In this document: positions 17,147-26,749 of the stretch, piece by piece
How positions within the stretch are numbered: position 1 is the first letter of the stretch
Layout: every line of letters begins with the position of its first letter
Assembly (NCBI GenBank): GCA_024639785.1
Contig: JAHEGI010000002.1
Coordinates: 93,803 to 157,802, forward strand
Source of the DNA: Cryomorphaceae bacterium
GTDB lineage: Bacteria > Bacteroidota > Bacteroidia > Flavobacteriales > Schleiferiaceae
DNA length: 64,000 nucleotides
Direction of reading: 5' to 3'
Made by a program: the position numbers and the translations under genes
The notes under the pieces: model-generated
The model's input: the letters and a program-made list of their open reading frames with translations, nothing else
The model's database searches: none
Told to the model about the DNA's origin: nothing

Positions 17147-17236
17147 ATGCCTAGCGGTAAGAAAAGAAAGCGCCATAAGATGGCCACACACAAGCGGAAG
17201 AAGCGTTTGCGCAAAAACCGTCACAAAAAGAAATAA
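17147..17236 (+). CDS. 29-residue basic protein, AURKAIP1/COX24 (bS22/mS38)-like
   Basis: A very short gene encoding MPSGKKRKRHKMATHKRKKR... with 29 residues, more than half Lys or Arg. The KRRKRHKMxxHKRKKRLRKxRHKKK pattern matches the AURKAIP1/COX24 domain, the family of mitochondrial mS38 and mycobacterial bS22, which thread into the small ribosomal subunit near helix 44. The reading frame fits exactly between the TPR gene and RNase G (13 bases to the rng ATG). A role as a small-subunit ribosomal protein is inferred from the family, not shown by sequence alone. Confidence 0.82.
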   Translation: MPSGKKRKRHKMATHKRKKRLRKNRHKKK

Positions 17237-17249
17237 GTAGCGGCAAATC

Positions 17250-18800
17250 ATGCGTACCGAACTTATCATTCAAGCGAATGAGTCGGACGCAGTCATTGCC
17301 CTTCTTAAGGATGGCCGTTTAACGGAGCTTGTACAGGAAGATGCGAAACAGCAATTTTCTGTCGGCGATGTTTACTTGGGACAAGTGCGCAAACTCGCAC
17401 CTAGTCTCAATGCGGCGTTTGTGGATGTAGGATACGAGAAAGATGCGTTCCTGCACTACCATGATTTAGGTCCTCAAATTTCATCGTGGCAATCCTTCAA
17501 CAAGAAGGTTCACCTAGGTAAACAACCCGCGAATATTGCGGATTTTACCATGGAGCCCCTCATCGAAAAAGATGGGGCTATGGAGAACATTCTGAAGCAA
17601 GGGGATCAGATTCTGGTCCAAGTGGTGAAGGAACCCATATCGACGAAAGGCCCTCGGGTCACCTCTGAAATATCTATTGCGGGACGGTTCATCGTATTGG
17701 TGCCGTTCACTAGCCGCATTTCGGTATCTCAGAAAATTCGAGAGCGAAAAGAGAAGGAACGACTGCGCAAGCTCGTTCAATCGATACGTCCTGATGGTTT
17801 TGGTGTGATTGTTCGCACCGTAGCCCAAGGCGTCTCCACAGAAGAATTGACTGCCGACTTGGCAGACTTGATGTCTAAGTGGAAAACACTGCACCGCAAT
17901 CTGCGGAATGCAAAACCACGTAAATGTGTTCTTCGCGAGATGGACCGCGCAAGCGCCTACCTCCGAGATGTATTCAACGACAGCTTCGATCAAATCGTGG
18001 TGGACGACGAGTCCCTACACCAGGAGATCAAGGAATACGTAGAATCCATTGCCCCAGAACGCGCTGAGATTGTGAAACTTCACAAATCTGCGGTGCCTGT
18101 ATTCCAACATTATGGGGTGGATCGCCAGTTGAAATCGGCCTTTGGTCGCACCGTCAACATGGGCAAGGGCACGTATCTCATCATTGAGCACACGGAGGCC
18201 ATGCACGTCATTGACGTGAATAGTGGCAACCGAAGCAATAAAGGAGAAAGCCAAGAAGACAATGCCCTCGCGGTGAATATCATGGCGGCAGAAGAAATTG
18301 GACGCCAGTTGCGCCTACGGGACATGGGCGGGATCATCTGTATCGACTTTATTGATTTGCACAAAGGGGAGCACCGAAAGCAACTTTTCGAAAAAATGAA
18401 GGAAGTAATGGAAGGCGATCGTGCCCGACATAAGATCCTTCCGCCTTCTAAGTTTGGCATCGTAGAAATTACTCGACAACGGGTTCGACCTGCACGCCGC
18501 TTGGAAACGAAAGAAGAGAATCCGGACAATCTAGTGGAGGCGCCAATCACAATGATTGATGCGCTCGAGCAAAAGTTTGACCAGATTGTTGCCAAGATGC
18601 GTCAAAAGAAAGACAAAGGGACGGTACACCTCCATGTCCATCCGTTTATTCATGCGTACTTGACGAAAGGCTTCCTATGGAAAGCACGGTATAAGCAATG
18701 GTCCAAGCTGTATGGCCACCCGCTAAAGGTGGTGGAGCGCGATGCATTCAAAATGCTTGAGTATCGCTTTGCCGATGATCAAAACAAGAAGCTCGGTTAA
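17250..18800 (+). CDS. rng: ribonuclease E/G family protein (RNase G-like)
   Basis: A 516-residue endoribonuclease for rRNA maturation and mRNA decay. The N-terminal S1 RNA-binding domain (about 35-130; VGDVYLGQVRKLAPSLNAAFVDVGYEKDAFL) is followed by the RNase H-like/DNase I-like catalytic core with HVIDVNSGNR (the Asp metal ligand) and GIICIDFIDLHK. C-terminal residues about 430-516 form the small domain. The Cys pair of the RNase E Zn-link is not evident. No long scaffold tail is present, so it is RNase G-like in size. The gene ends at a strong terminator. Confidence 0.95.
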   Translation: MRTELIIQANESDAVIALLKDGRLTELVQEDAKQQFSVGDVYLGQVRKLAPSLNAAFVDVGYEKDAFLHYHDLGPQISSWQSFNKKVHLGKQPANIADFTMEPLIEKDGAMENILKQGDQILVQVVKEPISTKGPRVTSEISIAGRFIVLVPFTSRISVSQKIRERKEKERLRKLVQSIRPDGFGVIVRTVAQGVSTEELTADLADLMSKWKTLHRNLRNAKPRKCVLREMDRASAYLRDVFNDSFDQIVVDDESLHQEIKEYVESIAPERAEIVKLHKSAVPVFQHYGVDRQLKSAFGRTVNMGKGTYLIIEHTEAMHVIDVNSGNRSNKGESQEDNALAVNIMAAEEIGRQLRLRDMGGIICIDFIDLHKGEHRKQLFEKMKEVMEGDRARHKILPPSKFGIVEITRQRVRPARRLETKEENPDNLVEAPITMIDALEQKFDQIVAKMRQKKDKGTVHLHVHPFIHAYLTKGFLWKARYKQWSKLYGHPLKVVERDAFKMLEYRFADDQNKKLG

Positions 18801-18822
18801 TTCTGAGATCAAATGTTTGTAA

Positions 18823-18854
18823 GCAGGCGGCCATGGGCCGCCTGCTTTATTTTT
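18823..18854 (+). terminator. rho-independent terminator after rng
   Basis: A perfect 10-bp inverted repeat, GCAGGCGGCC (18823-18832) and GGCCGCCTGC (18836-18845) with a 3-base loop, followed by the T-rich tail TTTATTTTT. It ends 6 bases before the recX ATG, so recX needs its own promoter or read-through. Confidence 0.88.
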
Positions 18855-18859
18855 ACCCC

Positions 18860-19345
18860 ATGGCCCCATTCAAACGCGAGAAGATTTATGATTTGGAGAC
18901 CGCACGGGTTCAAGTGCGGAAATACTGTGCGTATCAAGAGCGCTGTCAATATGAAGTAGCGCAGCGCCTCCGAGATATGGGCCTTCAAGCGGGCGTGGCA
19001 GAAAGTCTCTTGATTGAACTTATTGAGGAGGGGTTCCTCTCGGAAGAGCGATTTTCACGGGCCTATGTGCGCGGGAAGCATCGAGCCAAAGGCTGGGGTC
19101 GAATCAAAATCATTCAAGGCTTAAAAGCGAAGCGCGTACCCGAATCGTGTATCCGACTTGGATTGCAAGAATTGGATGAGACGCTCTATCGAGACACGCT
19201 ACTCAGCCTCCTAGAAAAAACGCAGCCATGGGCTAGCCGGGCTGAGGAGTATGCAGCCAGTCAAGCAGCTCAACGCAAAGGGTATAGCTGGGACGAAATC
19301 CAGGAGGCCATTCGTCATCAAACGAATACAGCGCCTGGCCAATAA
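18860..19345 (+). CDS. recX: RecX family regulatory protein
   Basis: A 161-residue helical protein with three-helix RecX repeats. Motifs include YCAYQERCQYEVAQRLRDMG, LIELIEEGFLSEERFSRAYVRGKHRAKGWG and the third repeat near the C-terminus. RecX proteins bind along the RecA filament and limit recombinase activity. The ATG at 18860 is used because an in-frame ATG at 18833 falls in the loop of the rng terminator hairpin. No recA gene lies in the window. The gene converges on the threonine aldolase gene with 23 bases between stops. Confidence 0.9.
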   Translation: MAPFKREKIYDLETARVQVRKYCAYQERCQYEVAQRLRDMGLQAGVAESLLIELIEEGFLSEERFSRAYVRGKHRAKGWGRIKIIQGLKAKRVPESCIRLGLQELDETLYRDTLLSLLEKTQPWASRAEEYAASQAAQRKGYSWDEIQEAIRHQTNTAPGQ

Positions 19346-19368
19346 AACATAGGAATGGCGCGGTTGAC

Positions 19369-20400
19369 CTAGGGCTGAAATGATCGCAAGCCATCATGCA
19401 GCGCCTCCATGTGGGCCGACGTGACGTCGCGGTGGGTCACAATGCGCAGCCATTCACGGTCCATGGCGATGATTCGAATCCCGAGCGCAGCAAGATGGGA
19501 TTGAAGTGCGGGCGCCCCGCCGGAGGCTTCGATGCGAAAGAGGACCATGTTGGTCTCGCAGGGCTTGCGCTCGAGGACATAGTCGAGTTGGCTGAGCCAC
19601 TGGTCGATTTCAGCGGCCTTTTCATGGTCTTCCACGAGGCGGTCGACATGATGCGCTAGGGCATAGAGGCCCGCTGCGGCGAGATAGCCTGCTTGACGCA
19701 TGCCTCCGCCAAAACGCTTGCGAACCCGCTTGGCTTGGGCAATAAAATCTCGGGAGCCAAGCAATACCGAGCCAACGGGAGCACCCAATCCCTTGCTCAA
19801 ACAAATTGAAATGGAATCAAAAAAACGGTAGTCCTCCGTGCGATCTCCTTCCCGAACGATGGCGTTAAAGACTCGAGCTCCATCCAGGTGATAGGCGAGA
19901 CCGTGTGATTTTGCCGCCGCATGCAGTTCGTGAAGTAGGGGCAAGCCCAAACTAGTTCCACCGCCCTTATTTGCAGTATTCTCCACGACGACTAGGCGGC
20001 TTGGTGCGGCATGTACATCCATTTCCGGCTGAACAAGGCGGTGAATATCGTCAGGAAATATGCGCCCATAGGCATCCCCGCCGCTCCGTACTTGTACGCC
20101 AGAATTAAAGGCCACGCCTCCTCCTTCGTAATTGTAAATGTGGGCAAGAGAAGAACATATGACTTCGTCTCCAGGCCGACAATGGACGTTGATCGCAATT
20201 TGATTGGTCATGGTACCCGATGGGCAAAAGAGCCCCGCTTCCATGCCAAAGCGTTCTGCCGCATTGGATTCCAGGGATTTAACCGTAGGATCATCGCCGA
20301 GGACATCGTCGCCCACAGGGGCGGCATGCATCGCGGCGAGCATTTCCGCACTGGGTCGTGTGACCGTGTCGGATCGAAAATCAGCATCAATCAAAAACAT
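19369..20400 (-). CDS. threonine aldolase family PLP enzyme
   Basis: A 343-residue fold-type I PLP enzyme that cleaves L-threonine or allo-threonine to glycine and acetaldehyde. Seen: [18 protein letters not shown] at the N-terminus, [27 protein letters not shown] (phosphate loop), [10 protein letters not shown] with the PLP-ring Asp, and [14 protein letters not shown] with the Schiff-base Lys. The ATG at 20400 begins [16 protein letters not shown] and is preferred over an upstream in-frame start at 20433 that would occupy nearly all of the 35-base gap to prfB. A weak TAccTTGT box lies 4 bases upstream. Confidence 0.93.
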   Translation of the reverse strand: MFLIDADFRSDTVTRPSAEMLAAMHAAPVGDDVLGDDPTVKSLESNAAERFGMEAGLFCPSGTMTNQIAINVHCRPGDEVICSSLAHIYNYEGGGVAFNSGVQVRSGGDAYGRIFPDDIHRLVQPEMDVHAAPSRLVVVENTANKGGGTSLGLPLLHELHAAAKSHGLAYHLDGARVFNAIVREGDRTEDYRFFDSISICLSKGLGAPVGSVLLGSRDFIAQAKRVRKRFGGGMRQAGYLAAAGLYALAHHVDRLVEDHEKAAEIDQWLSQLDYVLERKPCETNMVLFRIEASGGAPALQSHLAALGIRIIAMDREWLRIVTHRDVTSAHMEALHDGLRSFQP

Positions 20401-20404
20401 GGGG

Positions 20405-20430
20405 ACAAGGTACTCACCGCCGTACTTTTG
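20405..20430. promoter_or_regulatory. divergent promoter region of threonine aldolase and prfB
   Basis: Only 35 bases separate the two ATGs. TActTTTG (20423-20430, plus strand) ends 5 bases before the prfB ATG. On the minus strand TAccTTGt (20405-20412) ends 4 bases before the aldolase ATG. The plus box fits the TAnnTTTG consensus; the minus box has one mismatch in TTTG. No clear -33 elements are seen. Confidence 0.55.
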
Positions 20431-20435
20431 CACCT

Positions 20436-21551
20436 ATGGTTTCCAGTGAACAAGTCAAGGATTTTCATGAGCGTTTGAAAGCGCTCAAAAACTACGTGCG
20501 CCTCAATGAAAAGCGCATCCAACTCGTCAATGAGGAGGAGCGGACAGTGGACCCCAGTTTTTGGGAAGATTCCAAGAAGGCGGAGCAGGTAATGAAGAAA
20601 ATTCGGGAGCTGAAGTACTGGATTCAGGGCTATGAATCCCTTGAAGCGATGCTTGGAGAGGTGGAGTTGTCGATTGAATTTTACCGAGAAGGCGAACTCA
20701 GCGAGGCTGAAGTGGAAGAGGCTGGGTCCAAGTTGGAAGAAGAGTTGAGCAACTTGGAATTCCGCAATATGCTTTCCGGAGAAGAAGATAAAATGTCCGC
20801 CGTCTTGCAAATCACTGCAGGGGCTGGCGGCACAGAATCCTGTGACTGGGCGGGAATTCTGATGCGGATGTACTTGCGTTGGGCCGAACGCAACGGACAC
20901 AAGGTGCGCGAGCTCAATTTTCAAGAAGGAGATGTCGCAGGAGTGAAGACGGTAACCTTAGAAATTGAAGGGGACTTTGTTTTTGGTTACCTCAAAGGGG
21001 AAAACGGGGTGCACCGATTGGTGCGAATTAGCCCGTTTGACAGCAATGCCCGACGCCATACGTCTTTTGTGAGCGTGTATGTTTTCCCCTTGGTGGATGA
21101 TACGATTGACATTCAGGTCAATTTGGCCGAAATCGACTGGGATACTTTCCGCTCGAGTGGCGCAGGGGGCCAAAACGTGAACAAAGTGGAAACGGGTGTT
21201 CGACTCAAGCACCGCCCCACAGGAATTGTTATTGAAAACACGGAAACGCGTTCTCAGCTTCAAAACAAAGAGAAAGCCATTCAATTGCTTAAGTCACGCT
21301 TATATGAGATGGAGATTGAAGCACGGAATGCCAAGCGCTCCGAAATTGAAGCTGGCAAAAAGAAAATCGAGTGGGGTTCGCAAATCAGAAACTATGTCTT
21401 GCACCCGTATAAACTCGTCAAAGATGTTCGAACTGGTGTCGAAACGACCGATCCCGATAGCGTGCTAGATGGGGATCTCGATGCATTCCTCAAAGCCTAT
21501 CTGATGTCGGATGGATCTGGGGCCGGGGAGGATGATTTGGATTTGGATTGA
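20436..21551 (+). CDS. prfB: peptide chain release factor 2, without programmed frameshift
   Basis: RF2 of 371 residues, which recognises UGA and UAA stop codons and triggers peptide release. The stop-codon tripeptide SPF is at 199-201 and the catalytic GGQ at 244-246. The gene is one uninterrupted frame: where most bacterial prfB genes carry CUUUGAC and need a +1 shift (around residues 21-25), this one reads TAC GTG CGC CTC AAT in frame. The usual autoregulation by RF2 level is therefore absent. The ATG lies 5 bases from a -7 box. Confidence 0.97.
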   Translation: MVSSEQVKDFHERLKALKNYVRLNEKRIQLVNEEERTVDPSFWEDSKKAEQVMKKIRELKYWIQGYESLEAMLGEVELSIEFYREGELSEAEVEEAGSKLEEELSNLEFRNMLSGEEDKMSAVLQITAGAGGTESCDWAGILMRMYLRWAERNGHKVRELNFQEGDVAGVKTVTLEIEGDFVFGYLKGENGVHRLVRISPFDSNARRHTSFVSVYVFPLVDDTIDIQVNLAEIDWDTFRSSGAGGQNVNKVETGVRLKHRPTGIVIENTETRSQLQNKEKAIQLLKSRLYEMEIEARNAKRSEIEAGKKKIEWGSQIRNYVLHPYKLVKDVRTGVETTDPDSVLDGDLDAFLKAYLMSDGSGAGEDDLDLD

Positions 21552-21594
21552 AATCGAATACGCGATGATCGGCCTGAGGGCTTGACATCCGGCG

Positions 21595-21602
21595 TATCTT
21601 CG
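21595..21602 (+). promoter_or_regulatory. candidate -7 box (TAtcTTCG), 5 nt before a GTG start
   Basis: TATCTTCG ends 5 bases before the GTG start at 21608, the same spacing seen at prfB, fumC and COX15. One base differs from TAnnTTTG. A TTGAC sits upstream (21582-21586) but closer than the usual -33 position. Confidence 0.45.
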
Positions 21603-21607
21603 GGATC

Positions 21608-24600
21608 GTGCGATCCCGATTCCTCCTATTCCTCCTTTTTGCGGCCTGGACCTCCTGGGCTCAAACGGCCGTGATAGAACGGCCCGCGGTAGGATTCATT
21701 CCGAATCTAGGGCAATGGCCGACGGAGGTGTTGGCGCAGCTCCCAACGGAACATGCACGTATTTGGATCTTAGAAACAGGGATTCGATTTAGCCTGAGAG
21801 GAACCGATGAAGGGGATAGCTCGGACTTATTTGTACTCACAGAACACTTTGTTGGAGCGGGGCAGGGCGAATTCCATGGCGACGGGCCATTGCCCGGTCG
21901 CTTTTCGTACCATTTCCCCGAGCATCACGCGCAACAGGTACCTCACTATGCACGGGGCACAATCCAAGGTCTGTATCCCGGGGTGATTTTGCACATAGAA
22001 CAAACCCTGGATGGGTACTTAAAAACGACGTGGACCGCAGATCAGCCAGCGCAACTGATGCCCTTGCGTTCTCATTTTGAAGGGGCGGAAAGCCAGGAAT
22101 TATCGAGGTCAGAGGTGCTCCGCTTGGGACTGCCTATCGGGCATTTGGATATAGAGCTTCCCGAGGCACACAGTCATGATGGCCCGAAGCGTACGAGTTG
22201 GAAGCATGTTGGAAGGGATTGGGTACCCTCTGCTCGAAAGGCGACCAGTATCGATCCGGTGTATCGGTTTTCCACCTTTTCAGGCGCGATATCGGACAAT
22301 TTTGGCTACACGGCTACCTATGATGCGCAGGGTCGCACCTGGGCGGGTGGCATTGCTTTTGGCAGTCAGTTCCCTGTAGCAAATGGCCTTCAGTCGAGCT
22401 TTGGCGGCGGCGGCACGGATGTCGCTTTGATGCTATTTAGTGCGGATGGAACCACGTTGCGCTGCGGGACTTTTTTTGGCGGTGGAAATCGCGAACAGCC
22501 CCACTCGATGATGGCAGCACCCAATGGGGACCTAGTAGTCATGGGGGTGACGGCCTCTCTGAATCTACCTCATTTGAGCGCGTGCTATGACAGCATCTTT
22601 GCCGGGGGGAGCAGCATCAATGGGGGTGGCCAGTCCTTTGCCAATGGCACGGATCTATTCATCTTACGCTTGGATTCTACGGGGAGCAGTATGACGGGCA
22701 TGACCTATGTGGGCGGAAGTGGAAATGATGGCCTCAATCCCAATGTGGCCCTTAATTATGGCGATCAAGCCCGCGGTGAAGTTTTAGCCACGGATGATGG
22801 GGTGTATATCGCCTCATCCACAACCTCTTCCAATTTCCCGAGTACTCCCGGATTGAATGGCAATTATCAAGGACTTCAAGATGCCGTCTTGCTGAAATTG
22901 AGTCCGAACTTGGACAGTCTATACTGGTCTGGAATCTATGGGGGGACGAGCGCCGATGGGTTCTTTGGCGCGAGCCTCGTGGAACATGCGGGAAGTCTCA
23001 AGCTCGTGGCTGTAGGAAGCAGCCTTTCCGATAGTTTGGCATCCTCTAGCGCATATCAAAGTCAACCGGCCGGACTACACGAGGCCTGGATTCAACGGGT
23101 AGACGCCATGACGGGACAACCGGAGAAATCGACCTATTTGGGTAGCACCGGGCCAGATTATGGCTACATGATTGCCCATGAACCGGCAGGAGCCTTCAAG
23201 GCAGTTGGGGATTCTTCGGCCATCGCAATCGTTGGTAATACCAAAGGAATCCTTTCCGCGACCGCGGGACTCTGGGGTCAGGCGAATTCCTCCCAATTCA
23301 TTGCATGGTTTAATGCGGATTTGGATAGTTTGTATCGGCTTCAAACCTTTGGCTCGGGGACGATAACCTCGATCAATTGCTCGCCTACGGCTTTTATGAT
23401 GGACGACTGTGGATCCGTCTATTTTTCAGGCTGGGGTGGCTTAGCAAACAATGGCGGGAACACTCAGAATTTGCAGACGACGGCCAATGCCTATCAGACC
23501 ACGACGGATGGAAGTGACTTCTATTTCTTAGTCCTTCATCGAAAAGGCGGGCCCTTGTATGCTAGTTATTTCGGAGGGGCTCCTTCCTATGAACATGTGG
23601 ATGGGGGCACTTCACGTTTTGATCCGCAAGGCGTGATCCACCAGGCGATCTGCGCGGGCTGTGGTGGGAATAGCAATCTTCCTATTTTTCCGCACAATGC
23701 CTATTCCTTGACAAACAATGCTGGTAACTGCAACATGGCAGCTGTGCAGATTGCGTTTGAGCTTCAGGCAGCCCAAGTTTCCTTGGATCTTAGCGCGGAC
23801 ACCTTGTGTGCGGGCAACCAAGCCATTTTAACTGGGAACATGGGGTTGGCGGACTCCATCTACATTGATTGGGGAGATGGTAATCAATGGTCTGGAACGG
23901 GAGGCCCTCCGTATGTCCATTCGTATAACTTGGCGGGGCCCTTTGGCATAACCATCGAAGCCTACGACACGGTCTGCGCTACGCAGGCTAGCCAACAGCT
24001 CAGCGTGCTTATCGCCAGTCCCGAGCCGCCCTATGCCGCGATGAATTTGGTTTTTGATCCGTGCGACACGGCGTTGCACGTCGAATTGCATCCAACCGAT
24101 TCCCTGGTAAGTCAAGCTTTAGAAGTTTTTTGGGGGGATGGAAACAGTCATTATGAGCGCATGCAATGTCCTTTGATTCATAGCTATCGGGGCATTTATG
24201 GCCCTACGACCATCACGCTAGTTGCCTTGGATACGTTGTGCGGCGCTTCGGATACTTCTACGTATGTGGTGACTTTTCGCCCTCCACTCGGGGACATTCA
24301 TGGGGAAATTACCGTAAATCCCTGTGGCGCATCGCCCATTATCACGGGAGACGCTAACGCCAACTTTGCGACGCACGTGTTTTGGTATCCCAATGGACTT
24401 TCTGGATCGGCCCTGTCCGGCCGTGAGCGCCAATGGCAAGTTTCCGGCCCAGGCACGTATACCGCTGCTATAGTGGTCTGGGATAGTTTGTGCGATCGCC
24501 GAGATACCGCCTATTGGTCGTATGAAGTGTTACCGATCGACCAACCGGATGCCATTCAGTTTCCCAATATGTTTAGTCCCAACGGGGATGGCTTAAATGA

Positions 24601-24838
24601 TGCCTTCCGACTCAGTCAAGCAGGGGCATCGGCCTTAGATCAATTGAATTTGATTGTCTACGATCGTTGGGGTCAAAAAGTGTTTACCTCAAGCGATCCA
24701 AATTTCATGTGGGATGGGCGTTTCCGGGGTCGTCCCTTATTGGATGGAGTGTACTTTTACGTGGCCCAATGGATGAGTACCTGTGGAACGGCTGGAGAGT
24801 CCAAAGGGTCGATTACCTTGAATAAAACCTTGCCCTAA
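21608..24838 (+). CDS. large secreted protein with beta-propeller/PKD-like regions and type IX (type B) C-terminal domain
   Basis: A 1076-residue cell-surface or secreted protein. Signal peptide 1-19 (FLLFLLFAAWTSWAQ). Residues about 25-220 resemble the N-terminal domain found before SBBP-type propeller repeats (NLGQWPTEVLAQLP...). The middle holds repeated Gly-rich blade-like segments (GRTWAGGIAFGSQFP, MTYVGGSGNDGLNPN). Two to three PKD-like modules follow (IDWGDGNQW, VFWGDGNSHYE). The last ~90 residues are the gliding-associated C-terminal domain: FPNMFSPNGDGLNDAF ... YDRWGQKVFTS ... WDGRFRGRPLLDGVYFYVA. This domain directs type IX secretion. The start is GTG. No PorP/SprF gene adjoins. Confidence 0.9.
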   Translation: MRSRFLLFLLFAAWTSWAQTAVIERPAVGFIPNLGQWPTEVLAQLPTEHARIWILETGIRFSLRGTDEGDSSDLFVLTEHFVGAGQGEFHGDGPLPGRFSYHFPEHHAQQVPHYARGTIQGLYPGVILHIEQTLDGYLKTTWTADQPAQLMPLRSHFEGAESQELSRSEVLRLGLPIGHLDIELPEAHSHDGPKRTSWKHVGRDWVPSARKATSIDPVYRFSTFSGAISDNFGYTATYDAQGRTWAGGIAFGSQFPVANGLQSSFGGGGTDVALMLFSADGTTLRCGTFFGGGNREQPHSMMAAPNGDLVVMGVTASLNLPHLSACYDSIFAGGSSINGGGQSFANGTDLFILRLDSTGSSMTGMTYVGGSGNDGLNPNVALNYGDQARGEVLATDDGVYIASSTTSSNFPSTPGLNGNYQGLQDAVLLKLSPNLDSLYWSGIYGGTSADGFFGASLVEHAGSLKLVAVGSSLSDSLASSSAYQSQPAGLHEAWIQRVDAMTGQPEKSTYLGSTGPDYGYMIAHEPAGAFKAVGDSSAIAIVGNTKGILSATAGLWGQANSSQFIAWFNADLDSLYRLQTFGSGTITSINCSPTAFMMDDCGSVYFSGWGGLANNGGNTQNLQTTANAYQTTTDGSDFYFLVLHRKGGPLYASYFGGAPSYEHVDGGTSRFDPQGVIHQAICAGCGGNSNLPIFPHNAYSLTNNAGNCNMAAVQIAFELQAAQVSLDLSADTLCAGNQAILTGNMGLADSIYIDWGDGNQWSGTGGPPYVHSYNLAGPFGITIEAYDTVCATQASQQLSVLIASPEPPYAAMNLVFDPCDTALHVELHPTDSLVSQALEVFWGDGNSHYERMQCPLIHSYRGIYGPTTITLVALDTLCGASDTSTYVVTFRPPLGDIHGEITVNPCGASPIITGDANANFATHVFWYPNGLSGSALSGRERQWQVSGPGTYTAAIVVWDSLCDRRDTAYWSYEVLPIDQPDAIQFPNMFSPNGDGLNDAFRLSQAGASALDQLNLIVYDRWGQKVFTSSDPNFMWDGRFRGRPLLDGVYFYVAQWMSTCGTAGESKGSITLNKTLP

Positions 24839-24848
24839 TTTTCTGCTC

Positions 24849-25196
24849 ATGACGGCGAAAGTCTATCACAATCCCCGCTGCGGTAAAAGCCGTGAAGCCC
24901 TGACCTGGCTGGAGTCCAACCACATTGCCTATGAGGTAATTAAGTACATGGATGAGCCCTTGACATACGCCACATTAGACGCCCTGTTGCAGACGCTGAA
25001 TTTGGATCCCATGGATTTGGTCCGACAAAACGAGGCGGAGTGGAAAGCACATTTTGCCGCCAGTGAATTGGAGGATGAGGAGGTCATTTACGCCATGATT
25101 GAGTATCCCAAACTCATGCAGCGTCCCATTGTGGTCCTCGGGGATAAAGCGGTGGTCGCTCGTCCCGCAGATCGGATCGCGGAGATTATCGGCTAG
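24849..25196 (+). CDS. ArsC/Spx-like family protein (glutaredoxin-type arsenate reductase family)
   Basis: A 115-residue thioredoxin-fold protein of the ArsC family. Catalytic-position Cys11 lies in YHNPRCGKSREAL, the HNPRC(G/S)KSR signature of glutaredoxin-dependent arsenate reductases. The region RPIVVLGDKAVVARPADRI (about 93-112) provides the conserved Arg. Members reduce arsenate using glutathione/glutaredoxin, though many Bacteroidota copies have no arsenic-gene neighbours, as here. It starts 10 bases after the large cargo gene. Confidence 0.9.
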   Translation: MTAKVYHNPRCGKSREALTWLESNHIAYEVIKYMDEPLTYATLDALLQTLNLDPMDLVRQNEAEWKAHFAASELEDEEVIYAMIEYPKLMQRPIVVLGDKAVVARPADRIAEIIG

Positions 25197-25284
25197 GGGA
25201 ATCTGAAGTAAAAAGGAGGCAGGGATCATGATGCCTTGTTTGCGCTAAGCGTTTAGCGCTTCGGATACCTAAGCCCTTTCACGC

Positions 25285-26670
25285 TCAGCACATATCTTCA
25301 GGACGCACCCATGCGTCAAACTCTTCGTGGCTGACATAGCCAAGTTTAACCGCGGCTTCACGCAAGGTGCTACCCTCCGCATGGGCTGTTTTGGCAATCT
25401 TTGCCGCTTTGTCATAGCCGATATGGGGGTTCAATGCAGTGACTAGCATCAAGCTGTTTTCGAGGTGCTTTTGAATGACCGGACGGTTCGCTTGAATACC
25501 TACTGCGCATTTGTCGGCAAAACTCACACAAGCGTCACCAATCAATCGGGCACTTTGGAGGACATTGGCGGCGATCATCGGCTTGAAAACATTGAGTTCA
25601 AAGTGGCCTGTGGCTCCTCCAATACCCACGGCAACATCATTGCCCATGACTTGAGCAGCCACCATAGTAAGGGCTTCTGGTTGGGTCGGGTTCACTTTGC
25701 CCGGCATGATGGATGAACCGGGTTCGTTGTCGGGAATGACAATTTCGCCAATTCCGGAGCGAGGTCCACTGGATAGCATGCGAATGTCATTGCCGATTTT
25801 CATGAGCGAAACAGCGACGCGCTTGAGGGCTCCGGATAGCTCTACCATGGCATCGTGGGCGGCGAGTGCTTCAAACTTATTTGGAGCGGAAACAAAGGGC
25901 AAGCCCGTTAATTCTGCCATCTTCGATGCGACTTTTTCAGCATAGCCCGCTGGGGTATTCAATCCCGTACCGACGGCCGTGCCTCCCAAAGCGAGCTCAG
26001 CGACCATCACCAAGGCATTTTCTACCGCGCGTATGCCGTTGTCCAATTGCTGAACATACCCAGAGAATTCCTGGCCCAAGGTTAATGGGGTCGCATCCAT
26101 AAAATGCGTACGACCTGTTTTGACGATATCCTTAAACTCCGCTTGCTTTTGGGATAATACCTCCCGAAGGTGACGCAAGCCCGGCAAGGTGACCTGGGCA
26201 GCCTGACGGTACGCGGCAATGTGCATGGCCGTTGGGAAGGTGTCATTGGAGGACTGCGACTTATTTACGTCATCATTTGGATGTAAAAATTTGCTTTCAT
26301 CCGTCAAATGGCCGCCGCGAAGTACGTGTCCTCGGTAGGCGATGACTTCATTGCAATTCATATTGCTTTGCGTCCCAGACCCGGTCTGCCAAATGACCAA
26401 GGGAAATTGATCATCCCACTGGCCCGCAATGATTTCATCGCAAACTTGGGCAATCAACTGCGCTTTTTCGTTCGAAAGCACTCCGAGTTCCGCATTGGTC
26501 AAAGCGGCCGCTTTTTTTAGGTAGCCAAAAGCGTGAATGATTTCCTTCGGCATGCTGCCTTCCGGACCAATTTTAAAATTGTTGCGGGACCGTTCCGTTT
26601 GGGCTCCCCAATAAACGTTTGCGGGGACATGGACTTCGCCCATGGTGTCCCGTTCGATGCGTGTGCTCAT
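25285..26670 (-). CDS. fumC: class II fumarate hydratase
   Basis: A 461-residue fumarase converting fumarate and water to L-malate in the TCA cycle. Family signature [16 protein letters not shown] is present in the C-terminal third. Other blocks are [48 protein letters not shown] and [18 protein letters not shown]. Iron-sulfur Cys residues are not needed in this class. Full length for FumC. A TAccTTTG box ends 5 bases before the ATG. Confidence 0.98.
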   Translation of the reverse strand: MSTRIERDTMGEVHVPANVYWGAQTERSRNNFKIGPEGSMPKEIIHAFGYLKKAAALTNAELGVLSNEKAQLIAQVCDEIIAGQWDDQFPLVIWQTGSGTQSNMNCNEVIAYRGHVLRGGHLTDESKFLHPNDDVNKSQSSNDTFPTAMHIAAYRQAAQVTLPGLRHLREVLSQKQAEFKDIVKTGRTHFMDATPLTLGQEFSGYVQQLDNGIRAVENALVMVAELALGGTAVGTGLNTPAGYAEKVASKMAELTGLPFVSAPNKFEALAAHDAMVELSGALKRVAVSLMKIGNDIRMLSSGPRSGIGEIVIPDNEPGSSIMPGKVNPTQPEALTMVAAQVMGNDVAVGIGGATGHFELNVFKPMIAANVLQSARLIGDACVSFADKCAVGIQANRPVIQKHLENSLMLVTALNPHIGYDKAAKIAKTAHAEGSTLREAAVKLGYVSHEEFDAWVRPEDMC

Positions 26671-26675
26671 AATTG

Positions 26676-26683
26676 CAAAGGTA
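26676..26683 (-). promoter_or_regulatory. -7 box of fumC (TAccTTTG), 5 nt from ATG
   Basis: Perfect TACCTTTG on the minus strand with exactly 5 bases (CAATT) before the fumC ATG, implying a transcript that starts at or next to the start codon. Confidence 0.65.
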
Positions 26684-26698
26684 GCATTCCATCCATGC

Positions 26699-26727
26699 TT
26701 GCTGTGCCCGTTTGCAATGTATCTTTG
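26699..26727 (+). promoter_or_regulatory. promoter of the small membrane protein gene (TTG-N18-TAtcTTTG)
   Basis: TTG at 26699-26701 and TATCTTTG at 26720-26727 with an 18-base spacer fit the Bacteroidota -33/-7 arrangement. The ATG follows 22 bases after the -7 box, giving a short leader. Confidence 0.6.
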
Positions 26728-26749
26728 TCACAAATTCAAACGCACGACC

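Noticed and set aside
17514-18595. Two minus-strand frames of about 160 residues opposite rng
   Set aside because: Antisense to a clearly functional RNase G gene, with no promoter, start context or domain support.
20391-20924. 177-residue minus-strand frame opposite prfB
   Set aside because: It lies wholly within prfB and the divergent promoter; the protein shows no family features.
25242-25259. Inverted repeat GCGCTAA-gcgt-TTAGCGC between arsC-like gene and fumC
   Set aside because: The stem is only 7 bp and no T-run follows on either strand, so I do not call it a terminator.
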